A DNA stretch of 64,000 bases, taken from Carposina sasakii. Its lineage: Eukaryota; Arthropoda; Insecta; Lepidoptera; Carposinidae. The DNA is taken from the NCBI GenBank assembly GCA_014607495.2, contig CP053155.1, positions 10,788,001-10,852,000 of the forward strand, written 5' to 3'. Made by a program: the position numbers and the translations under genes. Below are positions 1 through 14,000 of the stretch, in pieces. Position 1 is the first letter of the stretch, and each line of letters opens with the position of its first letter. The notes under the pieces were generated by a model that worked only from the letters and a program-made list of their open reading frames with translations, made no database searches and was not told where the DNA came from.

Positions 1-2062
1 AGTTCGACACCTCAACTATTTCAGATAAACAGAAGATAGACATGTTCCTTCCGCATACGTAACAATAGTAGATTTAGATTAATCTATTAACTGACTAGGT
101 TTAGGTCTCGTTTAAATACAGCGATATATCAAATACTTCATATTCTCATGTTGTCAACCATCAAATGTAGTTTACCTACTAATAATTTACACATACCTAA
201 AGCATATTAATATCTATTACAATTTGACTGATACAATTTCGATTACATATACAATACAGGATGGACATATATGTACAGGATAAACCTAGAAGTGTATAAG
301 CAAAATACCTATAACTAAAAACGCAATCATATTCAACATTGAATTTTGTATACATCCTGTATAGTGAATACAGAGTCATGAAATATACCCAAGGTAATAA
401 TGAGTAAGACCACATTGCAAAACGATCTAAAAGTTCATGCAGTTCATCTGAGTGAGCTTAACTACAATACACTTCGATATTGAGTATTCTATTAAATAAA
501 TAAATCGATTTATCAAACATTTAAAAATATTAACAAATTTCTCGTTGTAAAAGTGGGTAGGTAGGAATGTTGGGATATAATTTTAGCGTTTATTATTTTA
601 GCATTATAATATAATTATTTCATATTAAAATAATTGTTCGTTGAACTTGTTACATCTTGTGAAACTTCCATCTCTCAAATTAATAAGTATAAGACCAACT
701 GTGACTGTAGGCGGATCTAAAAGTTTTTGTTTTAAAGTTGTTTTAGTACGAATTACTTGAAATTTAGGACACAAAAAAAATCAGATTACCTAAATATCTC
801 TTTGATGGCATGAATATCAGCCTATTGCAGTCCATAGATAGAAGACTGATAGGGGTTTTTTGCCCGGTGGCATTGTGATTTTCGGACTATGTATGTCAAC
901 ACGGGAGACGCTGCTGCCTACTTTCCGGAAATGCTTAATCCTAAATAATGTGTGTTACAATTTCTATACTAGTAGTAGTTTGGATAGTAATTACTACTAA
1001 TATAAAAATTGTAGTAAATATAAAAATTATTACCATTTACTGCTTTTCTTCATACTCAACACTGAACTTGCAAATTAGCCTCGTGCTTGTATTAACGCAA
1101 ATGTATAATATTTTATTATTATTATTTATTAAGTTTATTAAGTTTACAGTTAACAAATTGTGACTGTACAATATCCTGCAAAACTGTTATAACAGTTTGA
1201 CTGCGGGAACGTGTCAAGCAAGTTACTATAGATACATTACCAAATGTTAAAACCTATAATTTCTGAAAAAATAAACATGTGTATTTGAGTATTCCATTTT
1301 GTGGATTAGTTCTCTATAGTGGCCTACATGTAGAGCATTTCGTTTAACATGCCCCTTTTGCTACACATTTTATAGCAGTTATTGCCTCTAACAGAGTTGT
1401 TAAAAGCATTTCAGCCATTTCCGTACAAATTTCTTCTAAATTGTTCCACCCGCAAGCCTCTTTCTAAAAACCGTTCTCCATGCACTAAGCCCAACCGCAA
1501 TATTTCGCGAGATCCCATGCATTTTAAACGTCGTCGCAATGGTAAAGGTTAACGCTCCCAAAGCCTACATTTACCTAAATTTTTCCTCAATTTCCCAGTG
1601 ATGTGTTGCCACTCCTATCGACGTATATCGCCTATTTTTTACACGCACCCGGGTTTGGGTATCTTTCTCACTTGGACACAATGTCATGTGTTGGCAAGAC
1701 CAGTCAAGATATCAATAAAAATAGTGCATAAATTATATTACTTATAAGAATTATTGTTGTTCTATTAATACATGTCTAAATATAAATAAATCTAGAGGTG
1801 TAATTTCAATATATTTAAAAAAACTTAGCGCTAGCTCTCTAGTCTCAAGTAGGTACTCATTTAATTGATTTTATAACGTTTTTTCAATTCTTTAAATAGC
1901 TTTTTTGTCACATCACGTGATGACGCCACCATGGTATTCCAATGAGTGAGTCCCTTTAGAACTATAGATAGATTTTTTAACAGTGTTGAAAGCGAAGCGT
2001 TTTCATGTTTTTTTGTCGTTTTTTCAGGTACATTGGCGTTTGTTTTTGTTTTTTTTCTCCAG
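1..2062. other. Upstream of the first recognised exon; no exon found
   Basis: This is AT-rich sequence. By phase, at least one more multiplexin exon must precede 2063, but no exon with a signal peptide or matching phase could be picked out here. The stretch 1300-1375 resembles one end of the palindromic MITE found complete at 14160 (GTTTAACATGCCCCTTTTGC, then TACAC). Confidence 0.5.
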
Positions 2063-2095
2063 CGAGTAGTGAAACTATGGAAGAGACTGAAATAG
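2063..2095 (+). CDS. Mp: Multiplexin exon 1 of those visible: acidic leader before TSPN
   Basis: A 33-nt exon lies between a strong pyrimidine-rich acceptor (TTTTTTCTCCAG) and a GTAAG donor. It reads [10 protein letters not shown] plus the first base of an Asp codon that the next exon completes, giving EIDLITYI, a typical entry into a TSPN domain. It begins with the last two bases of a codon, so an upstream exon is required. Identification rests on splice sites and phase, because the segment is too short for homology. Confidence 0.7.
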   Translation, partial: RVVKLWKRLK

Positions 2096-5000
2096 GTAAG
2101 TTTGAATTTTCCTTTCATAATGATTAAAATTGTATATACCTCAACCTATATAAAACCTTCTAACTATCGATGATAAATAACCCTATTTACTTAAATAAAA
2201 AAAGGACTGTGTAAACATTTTGACTCAGTGCCACTCTTACATCTAAGAGGAAATCTAATTTAACCTTTCAAGCTCAAATGCGATAAGCTGTTTAGGCCTA
2301 GAGCGTGCCAAAGAAATATATATATACATTTGAAAAACATAACCCTCCTTTTGGCGCAGCCGGGAAATAATTATGTTATAAAGATATAATTTACGTACTT
2401 GAATGCTATGTAGTCTGAAAACGTTTCATTACCTATGGGCTGTAAGAAATGTTGCCATTTTCGGACACCCTTTACAAAAAGTTATTGCATTTAGTAGCAC
2501 CTTAATACTACTTAACATTTATAAAATCGCTAATTTCTTTATTAAACCTCCTCCACAATAACATAAATCAAAAACCAGCCAGTTGTTTGCGAGCATTACG
2601 ACCCAATTCCTTCGAAATAACAGGTTACACTTGCTAACACCTGCATTACTTTGAACCTTATTTATATGTACAAACTCTACCGTGACCATTCCCATTATTA
2701 TTTGATCAAGATTAGCAGAAACAGCTTCTACTAATACAGGGGAGCGTCTTAATGCCTCGTTTGAACTATTTTTTAAATTACTTTAGTAGTTTTGGGTAAG
2801 TTTAGTAAGCTTGGTCCTTACGCCTACGCGTACGCATATCTACGCCTGGTTAATTTAGTTGATCAATCAGATGGTCTATTTTATTATGATTTTATTATCT
2901 ATGAATTGTTTTCAAAATTAGCCTTCACTACTTGCACTTGCCTACATCTTATAATTTTACAATAGGGTAGTTGACAGTTCTTTGTTTGTATTTATATCCA
3001 AAGGTAATAAAATAAAAATTTGCGAAAGAAAAACTTCGCTAGCGTGAAAACTTTCCGGTATATAACGGTTTCAAAATCAGGTTTTAGACCTGCCAAAAAG
3101 CGTTCCATACAAACGGCTACCACGACGTGACGTCACTCTTTAAGTAATTTGTATGCGCGTAAAAGAACTTTTGTTCTACAGCTATATTAAATATTGCATT
3201 TATAAATATGGACATAAAACAAAAGTTGCTGTAAATGATGCAGGTGGACATGTGATGTTGTAATTTTAAATTAATTTCACATTTGAAAAATGGACTTGCC
3301 CGATTAACTTTGAAGGCTTATTACTACCTCATTTGAACACATAGTCAAATAGTATATTTTACAGATAGGTATGATTTTGGTAAGATTCAACCATAGGAAA
3401 CTATCCCTTTATTTACTAAGTTATTATGTTGTTTTACGTAAACTTCACCAAATAGTTTACCCATGACATACAGGACTATTTCATATTTTTGGTATTTCAA
3501 TCAAGTCGTTAGAGAGGAAGTTCCTATACCAAAATTTTTTGAGTCAAGTTAAATTTGGAAAATGAATATTGTTTAAACGGGTCAAATTAAGGGGGACGCA
3601 ACACCACTAATTCAGCAATTTGTTTACCTCCACTTTAACAAATAGCTGTAGATAAGAAATTCGTGTAAATGGAGAGATTCTGGAATTTGTTCTACTTTTA
3701 CCGTCATAGCTAAATTAAAAATAAACATTACCGAATAAAGATGTTGTAGCTAGTGTCATGACAAGGCAAACAAAGTGAAAGAAATGGTTATTTTTCCTGC
3801 TCTTCAAATTTCCTTAGCTCTAGGGCAATATGTAGTTTTCTTAAATCTTATCCTTTTTGTACAGTGTACCTCTCCTCTATCACCTTAAAAATATATTGTT
3901 AATAAAATATCCATAATTTTATTTAATCGCAAATTTTCCATTGTTTCAGATTTAATCACCTATATAAATAGTAATATAGATCGAGTAAAATACGAAGTCG
4001 TAGATGGCTTCGACGAATTTTCGGGTTTCGTGTATGAGCCAGCGAATATATCAATGGCGGAACTGAGCTTTGGTGATTCAATATCTAGTCCTTTTATTAT
4101 AAGTGCCAAATTAAAGTCTAATAGTATTAAACATCCAGTTTCTGTATTTTCTATTATGAATGGAAATACAATCCAGTTGGCGCTTAGGCTGGTTCCTTCT
4201 GGAGGCTGGATAGACTACGTGTTAACCAGTGACCTGTTTCCCTCAAACGAACCGAGTTTTCCTATAGAAGAAAATAACCAATGGATACACTATCTGGCAT
4301 TTGTGAAAGACGACAGTGTGGTTTTATATGCGAACTGTAGTGAAATATATAATGATGCAACCGGAGCACTGGGTGAGAAGAAGAATATAGATCTTGAGGA
4401 TTCGACGTTCCTGCTCGTACGTTCCGGCATCAGTGACATTTTTCAGGTAAGTTTTCTGTTGTTTTTTTTAGGAAATTTACCTATAGAGTGTTGAGCCGTT
4501 ACATTATGCCTATGACTCTTGACTTAGTAGTATTTCTTTTACAAAATTGCAACTAAGATAAGAATTTCTAAAGTCTCCGATATTGGGCATTGACAATAAG
4601 TAATAAAAGTGCGGCCGTTTCAGGGGGCCCATGAAATGAGTTGGCGAGTCACCGCCTGCCACCTAACAATTATGAGACTTGGTTGTAATGGCAGGCGTCC
4701 GTTAGTCTCCTTCAATAGCCCGATTTTCCAACCCCACCCAAAATTCAGCCCCATAGCCCATGACCTTGTTTCCCATCGCTTGACAGAGCTCTGCACTCCA
4801 ATAGTCTTGCACATGGCGGAGACCATCGCCGGGTGTATCATATTGTGCGTTCGGCGATGGTATCCGTCATGTGTATCCAACACCATATTAAAGTTCTCTT
4901 AAAAGGGCCTCTACATCTTGGCTACGGCCCGATGCACGCCTCTCAAAGGACCGGGCCTCTGTAGTCCCGAGAATTTCAAAAGAGATATAATAATAATAAT

Positions 5001-8000
5001 ATTAAGGCCGCAGGGCTGCTTTGTGGCGAAGCTGTTGGTGATTGGCGTCACCACGGACCCGAGTTCAGAGGGCTACTTTATCATCTTTGGCCCTCGACTC
5101 TAAGCTTGCCTTCATAGGCCGACTAAGAGGGAACAGCGCAAGAGCGGAACCTTTGCTCCAGGGTGGAAGTGTAAAATGTCATAACGCCGGGGGTAACTAA
5201 CGTTCACGCCCCGCAGTCTCACCTCTCTGCACCCTTAGCCGCCCGCGCCGGTGTTGCCTCCCCGGCATGCGCCACTTATGGGAAGCCCACCTCATGGCCT
5301 TATATTACGGACGGCAAGTCACCGCCTCACAATTTTGGGACTAGATTGTTATGGCAGGCGTCCGATAGTCTCCCGATATACAATAGCCCTTATCCAGCCA
5401 CCCAACATTCAATAGCCCATGACCTTAGTTTTCCATCGCACGACTCAGATCTGCACTCCAATAGTCTTTGCACATGGCGGGGACCATCACCGGGTCATAT
5501 TCGCCATGTGTATCCCATACCATATAAATGCACTCTTAAAAAGGCCTCTACATCTTGGCTACGGCCCGATGCACGCCTCTCAAAGGACCGGGACTCTGTA
5601 GTCCCGTGAATTTCGAAAGAGATACAATAATAATAAACCTTTTATTTCCTCAATAGAGTATTACATTTTTACATCTTTAACTTATCTATTTTTTAAGGAC
5701 CTCTTTATAGAGTAAAGGCCTCCTCCATCATCTTCCATGGTGCTCTGTTCTTTGCTTTATCGGTCCAATTTTTCCCAGCCACTTTTATAATTTCGTCAAG
5801 CCATCTCTCTATATACTCGTATACCCACCATTAAGAACCTTTCCACAAGATTTGAGACTAGAAATGATATATTTACTTTTCAAGATAGAATGGAGAATTC
5901 TTAAACAACTCAGCAATATTTAAACAATCTAATCTAAAACAAGAGACTTTTATATTGGTTACGACCTCTATAGTAGGCTATTTTCATTCATAGCATTTCA
6001 CTTAACATACATCTTTTGTTACACCCTGTAGACTATGAACTATATTTGTTATATCCCATGAGAAATAATTTCTCATACGCGGTGTTCGCAGCATAGCATA
6101 CCCGATAAAATTACTTTTCCCAAATATCGTACTAAAATTAGTTGTCAGTCAAAGTAATAATATTTCACTAAATATGGTTAATATATGGTTCACCATCGGG
6201 ATACTAGACGCAGACTAGCGTATCACCCTTATGTTGTTGATATCCCACCCATCCGCACCAAACGTTATGCTAACTCGTTTGTAATGCGAAGGGCTAAGGA
6301 GTGGAATGCACTTCCTGCCGATGTATTTCCCGAGCACTACAATATTGGTCTCTTCAAAGCTACGAGTAGAGTGAATAGGCACTTTCTAGGCAAACATGTA
6401 CCACCCTAGGCCGCATCTTGCTTAACATCAGGCACGATGGCGGTCAAATGTTTGCCTAACTAATTGTAAAAAAATAAAATATATTAAATACAGCAAGCTA
6501 GCTTGCGTTAATTAACGTAGAGCCTGAAATTAGCTTATTTATGTGCTATTAGCTACGTTTGTTTTAAACCTGCATATTTTGAATATTAAATGTTGGAAAG
6601 TTTTTATTAAAATTCCTTTTCACACAGGAAAAATTATACTTAATGTGTCATAAACCTAACACTTACATAAACATAGAGTTTACACTGAAGTGCTAAATAT
6701 TATGGGTTACTATAGTGTAAAAGGTTAAAATTAGCTAACCGGCTGACTTGAGTGGTAAATTATATGTACATGTAATTGGCAAAGTAACAAGTCTAGACTT
6801 TGTAATATTGGTTACAGCTTATATTAAAATAAAAATGTCATCATCGTTAGATAATAAATGTTACACAATTTACAAATAGCCATACCAGATAGGCTGTCCA
6901 CTGCTGGGAAATACCTCCGATTAGAAATTTGTGTGGCCTATTGTAGTTGAAACTTGTCTAGGTCATCCTCACATCTTCAACTAAGTATATCCCAATGCAG
7001 ACAAAGGCTATCTTATTAGACAAATGCAGGGTATTACAAAAGGGGTATATAGAATGAAATTGCGTGGAAATAATCCATTATAGAGAACCTGTCCTCAAGA
7101 TTTATAGAGAAAATCCTAAATAACTCAGAAATGTTCATACAAACCTAAAAATAATAAGATGACCTCAAATCTCAAAAGGTTCGCTTAATATAGTACAAAG
7201 TACACTATAAAATAGTCTTCAAATGCAACAATTCAAATTCCATCTATATTTGCCAAACTAAAACAGATCATGTAACTAACGATATGGGGACGCCTCTAAA
7301 GCGAAATCAACAAGCCAACTGTGAGCATCCTGAAACAAATCTGTTCACGCTCGACTAAGCTCGGTTTCATTCTAACTTAGCTAACGTACCAAAACCCCGA
7401 TATTAAATCAGCCGTTATGACTTCATTAAACTAAAGCTTTCGGATGTAGCACGTGTTACTAAATTATTGTTTGTACGAATTTCGGTTGGAATTATAGCAC
7501 AATTTTGGAACGTTACGAGGAGCTAATTGGAGTTCAGTTTACATATGCGATACTATCTGCGGAATTAATGCAAGTAAAGGTCGGCGCGCATTTATGCGAG
7601 AAACCATCAGAAGGAATTGCAGAAAATGCCTGTTATGAATTTACGACCAGATTGGCCAAGACTATGTGAGAGCGGATATTATGTGTGCTGGGGGAGACAA
7701 GATGCATCAGTTTTACAGAATTTTATAGACCTTTCTTCTGGCGCAGTGGGGTTAAAACTTCATTTACAAAATATCCGACTACGTAAAAATTTTGATGTAT
7801 AGGTACTTGTATATCATTCTCACTAAGACGAATCTAATGATACCTCTCAAGCTCAAAAGCTGTAGGTGTACATATATATGAAATATTGTGTATCTGTTTA
7901 GTATTAATAAATATAAATACACATATAGATATATATAAATATGTATCAGGTCACAACACAAAAAAACTTAAACAAGCCGTTTAAGCTTTAGAGCGTTCCA

Positions 8001-11000
8001 AGGAAATAAACAACATACAAACTTATATACTCGAAAAATAAAACTCTCCTACTCGCGCAGTCCAGTAAAATACTTAAAAATCGTTAGTTATGTAATAACA
8101 GAATAGAACCTTTTCTCTGGGAACTTATAGCCAAGAGAAAATTATACCATAATCACGTGTAACTGATGTTGTAAAACCCAACATTAATTAAATAATTTCA
8201 ACTGGAAGTAAACTACGTACAAACAAAAGCGAAGTAAACTAAGCTCTCGGAACTAGTCCCCGTCAAAGTTAATGTTGCATGTTTTGCACAGGTTGAACTT
8301 CTTAACAAGCGGTGAAACTGCTAGTCCACTGCGCGGGCAGACCAGGAAAAAACTTGGTACCTGTCCGAACAAGGTGCACGTACCTAGCTCTAAACTTAGA
8401 ACTTCTGATGTTTGGCCCAAAGTAGCGACGGTGGCGAGATCTCTGAGAGTGCCTTTGACTATCAGTCTACCATTACAAATACATACATAGGTATATACAC
8501 AGGGCTATATTAACTAGATGACGTAGCAAGAACTAAATAAAAATAAATAAAATAGCCTATTATTTAGACTCACATGCTTACTATTAATACATTACATTTG
8601 GTATATTATTATATTTATTCTTATGTTTATAGTATGTACCATGTCCATTTTGTATTTTTTTAATTATTATTTATTTACACTATTGATATTTGTTAGATTC
8701 TATTTATGTTATACATTATTGTTATTTTACCTACATTACAGTACAATACATTATAAACAATATATTATAATTCTAATATGTTGACATTATTTATTAGTAA
8801 TTAGTATATTCCTAACCAATACCTATATATTTATTTTATTCAGAGTCTGTGTGCCCTTTGGCAAAGGCCTCCTCCATATATTTCCATTTTTCTCTATCGA
8901 GAGCCAGCCGTGTCCACAGTCGACCCGCTGTGCGTACAACGTCGTCGTTCCATCTCATAAGGGGTCTCCCTCTTCTTCTTAACCCATTTCTAGGGTGCCA
9001 TTGAGTAACCAATTTGTCTTTTCTTTCCCTCTTATAACATGACCAGCCCATTTCCACTTCAGTGATTTTATCTTGTAGGATACATGTTTTAGTTTTGTAA
9101 CTCGTCTGATAGTTCTGTTCCTTATTTTATCTTTCAACTTTGTTCTCCTGCTCCATGCTCCTCTCCATTGCACGTTGACAAATATCCATCATTTCTAAAT
9201 GCAGCTTTGTCAAAGGCCATGTCTGACATCCATATGTTAGCACTGGTAGAATACATGAGTTCTATACCTTTGTTTTGATTCCTATGCCGAGTTCTTTGCT
9301 TTTCGTGACTTCCTTCATTGACCGGTACCTCTTCCATGCATTTGCAATTCTCATGTCTATTTCTTTTTTCATTCGTTGATCAAAGGAAATTATCTGTCCC
9401 AGATAAGTATTTCATTGACATACTCTATGGCATCCGCATTTCCTCTGTTGAATTATTGGTAATCATTTTGGTTTTCCCCAAATTTATTTCTAAGCCGACG
9501 CTACTACTCTTTTCAACCAGGTTATCTAGCATAATTTGCATTTCTCGTGGGTTGTCTGTGAACAATACCAGATCATCAGCAAATCTCAGATGTGATAGCA
9601 TATCACCATTGATGTTTATCCCCCTCTCATCCCAGTTCAGTTCACGAAACACATTCTCAAGTACAGCTGAAAATAATTTTGTGAAAGGGGGTCACCCTGG
9701 CGAACCCCTCTTTGGATTTTGATAGAATCTCCTCCTTTCAAGTTTTATTTTTACAGTACTGTTCATGTACAGATTCTTGATAATTCTTATGTACTTGATT
9801 TCCACACCCTGGTCTCGCAAAGCTTCCCATATTTTTGAATGTTCTAGAGAGTCAAAAGCTTTTTATAGTCTATAAAGGATATATAAAGTGTTGTATTAAA
9901 TTCTTTGCATTTTTCAATAATTTGTTTGATTGTATGTATGTGGTCCAGGACTGAATAGCCACTTCAGGAGCCAGCTTGTTCCTTAGGCTGATTTTCGTCG
10001 AGGGTACGTGTAATTCTGTTTAGTATAACTTTGGCAAAAACCTTATATACAGGATGATTTTTGGTCGTCAACGTTCCCGAAAACTACGGAATCTCCTCAT
10101 CATCACGATCATTTTTCTCCATGGAAGCATACCTGGGAAGTGTCTGGTTTCCAAAATATTAGGGTCCAAAGTTGAGTAAATAGACTGCGTTTTTCTGCAT
10201 AAATGCACATACGTAGACGCGCGTAGCAGGATTTTTTCACGAAAAATAATTAATATCTGTCTATAAAAAAACTAACATAAACACTAGACACTATAAATTT
10301 CGCACGATCAAGGAATTTAATTTTTTTTTTCAAAAAAAAAAATTTTTTTTCCCAGCATTTTTTTTGGCATAAACTTACTTTATTTCATGTATAGAATACG
10401 TACCCTTCGTTAAAGGTGGCCACAAAAAAACTGTATATTTGACATAAGGCTGATTGGCCTATAGTTGTTGATGTAATTTTTATCTCCTTTCTTGTGTAGA
10501 AGTATAATGGTTGATTCTGTCCATTGCATTGGCATTTCTTCAGTAAGGAGAATATTGTTGAAGAGGTATGTTAAGGATGAAATCAACACTTTCTTTCTTT
10601 ATTCTTTATTGTACACAGAAAATATATAGCAGGTAATTATATAACATAGATAATGTACAAAGGCGAGCTTATCTCTTAAAGACAATTCTTCCAGACAACC
10701 AATTGGGATAGAGAGAAAATATATATAAGTGAATAGTATGTATACACAATCATAAAATAAACATACATACCAAAAACTTACAATAACAAAAATACTAATT
10801 ACTTAATATAAAATAAATAATAAAAAGGACATATTTACATAATACATAGAGGGACAGATGACAAAAAAGAGAAGAAATTATAATGCAATGACTGCATACC
10901 TATCAAGGTAGCGAGAGGTAGTGATCCTTTAATTTTTTCTTAAAACCTCCAATTGTACGACAATCTCGAATACTGTGCGGGAGTTCATTCCACAGCTTAA

Positions 11001-14000
11001 CTGCATACACAGTGAAGGAGTAGTCATAGGTGGCAGATTGATGTCGAGGAGTTTTTAACAATGAAGCTGTATTCGAACGGAAGGGTCGATCTCTAGAGAA
11101 TAAATAATCAAAGCGTTCACTAAGATATATAGGAGATAACTTATTGTACAAAATTTTAAATAGGAGAGTTAAAATGTGTCAGTCCATCTGGTCCCGGTGC
11201 TTTATCTTTCTTTTGAGTGATAATTGTGTTTCGGACTTCACTTTGAATGATTTCTGGTATTGGTTCGTCTTCCCTTAGTGCTATGACAGAAGTGTCGTCT
11301 TGTTTTCCGTATAATTTGCAGTAGAAGTCAATGGCCTCTTTCATAATATCAAGTTTCTTTGTTTTGCTTATTCCAGTTCTGCCTTTTGATTTTGGAACCC
11401 ACGTTCTTTTAGAGTTTTGTTCTTTGAGAGCTTTCTTGATGCCACCTGTTTATATGATTTTCTCCTCTATATTACTCAGTCTTATGTGTTTTTTATCAGC
11501 TCTTAGGCTTTCCCTTATATTCTTGCTTATTTCAGATATCTTTTTTCTTTTATCCTTCCTGTTATATTCTTTTGAATGCATAAGTGTTGCCCTTAGTTCA
11601 AATAGATGTCTAGTCTTTTGAGAAAACTCCGGTTTAGCTTTCTGTGGTGCATGTTTTACATTTTTAATAGTCATGTTTATATTGCTTTCCCATCTATTGT
11701 ACATATCCTGTGTATTCAGTTCTTTAGTTTCTTCTTCAAAAGAAGAAATTTTTTTATTTAGGTATGTGGTTACAGATTTAAACTCCATAGGACTGATATA
11801 ATCTGGTCTTGTTGAGTGAAATTGTCTTGCCTTTTTAGGATGTCTGTGGTTTAGTTTAGCTCTGACCATTCTATGGTTGGTGTTGAAGTTGAGATTGTTT
11901 ATAACATTTGTGCAATCAAAATACTTTAGTTTGTGTGTCATTATGAAGTCTATATCGTTCTTATATTTGCCATCCGGGCATATCCATGTCCATCTTCAGT
12001 TTGGACGTTTCCTATAGTTACTTTTGAGAATGTTCAAGCTGTGTTCAAAAGCAAAATTTATAAGTCGGTTGCCATTTTGACTTATTTTGCCATGAGTATG
12101 TGGTCCAAGGATCAGATCCTCTCCAATTTCTCTGCAGCCAACTTCAGCATTAAAATCTCCCATAACGACTATATTTTTATGAGTATAGTCTGATATTGTT
12201 TTGTTTAAAGTGTTTTAAAAATGTTCTATGTCTTCTTTGTGTGCTTTCTCAGTGGGCGAGTATACCTGGATAATTGATCATTTACTCTTATATTGTGGTA
12301 GAGTCATGTTGAGCACTGAAATACGCTCCGATATACCCACTACTTCCTCTATACAGTCTTTGAGGTATGCCTTTACCAGGAATCCTACACCGTGACGTCC
12401 TGGGGTTTCTCCCTTATAGTGGAGGATGTAGTCTCCATAGTCTTCGACTGTCTCACCCATTCTACGGACCTCTGATAGTCCCAGGATGTCCCACTTGATA
12501 GGTATAAGTGCTGTTATTAGTTCTGTAAGGCTTTCTTCTGTTCTTAACGTATGTTTAATGTTGCTATATGAATGACATTACATCTTTTGCTATTTATGTT
12601 TGGAGGGTGTTGGTCTAGCTCCCCACGGTGACCAGCTGGATTGGGGATTTTGAGTTTTTCCTTTTGGAATGCACTTGTTTTTTTGTTACCAATGGCTGCG
12701 TATCCATATAAGCTGTCTGTTTTTTTCTCTGATGAAAAGTGGGCTCGGGCTTTCATGTATGCAATAGCGTCTGTTTTCTGCAGCTTAGAGGGAGTTTCAT
12801 TTCTATTTTTATTCTGTTGGACATCTGGGGAGAGTGATGCTCCCCTTTTCCTATTTTCCCCTTTTTGGTTATCTTGTTGAACTCGATATAGACGTCATTG
12901 CCCTTTTCTCTCTCCAGTCTTTGGTCTTCTTGTAGCTGTTTTCGTTTCGCAAGCGTTTCCTTCGAATAATCGTCTGATATATATATTTTGGGAGGGCTTT
13001 TCTTTTTGTTGCGCAGGATTTCGATTTTCTTTTGGAATGTGGTAAGTTTAACAAGTATGGGTCGGATTTTTCCATCTTGTATCTTGTATATCTGTATAAG
13101 TAGTAGAGTAGGTTCATAACGTATTTCCAGCCAGCAGATGAAGTAAGGGATTGAATATAATGGCTGTCCTGCTGCGGCTTTCGAATATAATCTTATTGCA
13201 CCGACCCCTAAATTAACAGGATAAGCTTAGGTTGATATCGTATTAGCCTGTTGCTAGTTCACCACTAACTATACTTCATAAGAGAAGATAATAGATATAT
13301 ATTAGGAAAATATACAGATAAATAAAATAAAAACAATAAACACAATGAAACGTCCTTTAATAGAATAAAATGTAGGTTTATTAAACCAAGTTAGAGCCAA
13401 GTCCTTAAAACATCTGTTGGAATAAAGCCATAAATATTCATTGTGGGTACAGTTGCTAACATAAAATAGTCAGTAATATAGAATTAAAATGGTAATATTC
13501 TTTTCTAATAATAGATATAAAATATAGTATCTTGAATTAACATGAAATAAATAATTAAATTACAAAATAAGGATATATTTTATAGCAGGTAAATGAAAAG
13601 TATTGCTTTTACCCATGTTTAAAGGAAATAATGTTAATAACCTACATATGTAATAAAAAATTAATTCGAATAGTTTTACCCTCTGTAAATATATAGTAGA
13701 GTTTAACTTTTCTATCAAACATAACGAGTAAGCATGTAACTTATCTTCAGCAATAGTGGTTAGCTGGAAAAGAATGCTTATATAGCATTAAGTTAGCCAA
13801 TAAAGAATTTATCTATCTATCTAAGGTCTATAGGTATACGTTTCATTCCGAAACTGTACAAAGAATTGGTTACGTAAGTGTTATACACGAGCAAGGTTTG
13901 AATTGAGTACCCATTCCATATGACTAAGGTTCCAATTTAGTACCTACGTAATAATTACCACACATTTCGTAGAATTGTGGGTGAGCTATGTTCAGTTTAA

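Larger units (their letters stand above)
8826..13200 (-). pseudogene. RTE-clade LINE, near full length but decayed
   Basis: Read on the minus strand, pieces of one ORF2 occur in order. These are a start region with IATLNIR (12544-12756), an endonuclease part with HGVGFLV and ISVLNM (12278-12460), the interdomain (11450-11941), the RT entry [10 protein letters not shown] (about 11180-11205), LLHKKGD and YRPISL (about 10450-10500), [11 protein letters not shown] (about 10020-10045), the catalytic FADDLVLF (about 9572-9583), and the C-terminal KWAGHVIRG and [13 protein letters not shown] (8836-9173). This order and these motifs mark the RTE clade. Frameshifts and two nested insertions make it inactive. 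The 3' tail is AATAAAATAAATATA. Confidence 0.85.

Noticed and set aside
948..1163. Hydrophobic 71-codon frame that could be a signal peptide
   Set aside because: It is AT-driven (Ile/Val/Leu runs), has no donor in the required phase, and shows no match to a multiplexin start.
1861..2118. 85-codon minus-strand frame over exon 1
   Set aside because: Lys/Thr-rich shadow of the polypyrimidine tract and exon 1; no motif.
4609..5609. Several 60-97-codon frames
   Set aside because: They lie in both strands of GC-rich LINE 3' UTR repeats and contain no protein motif.
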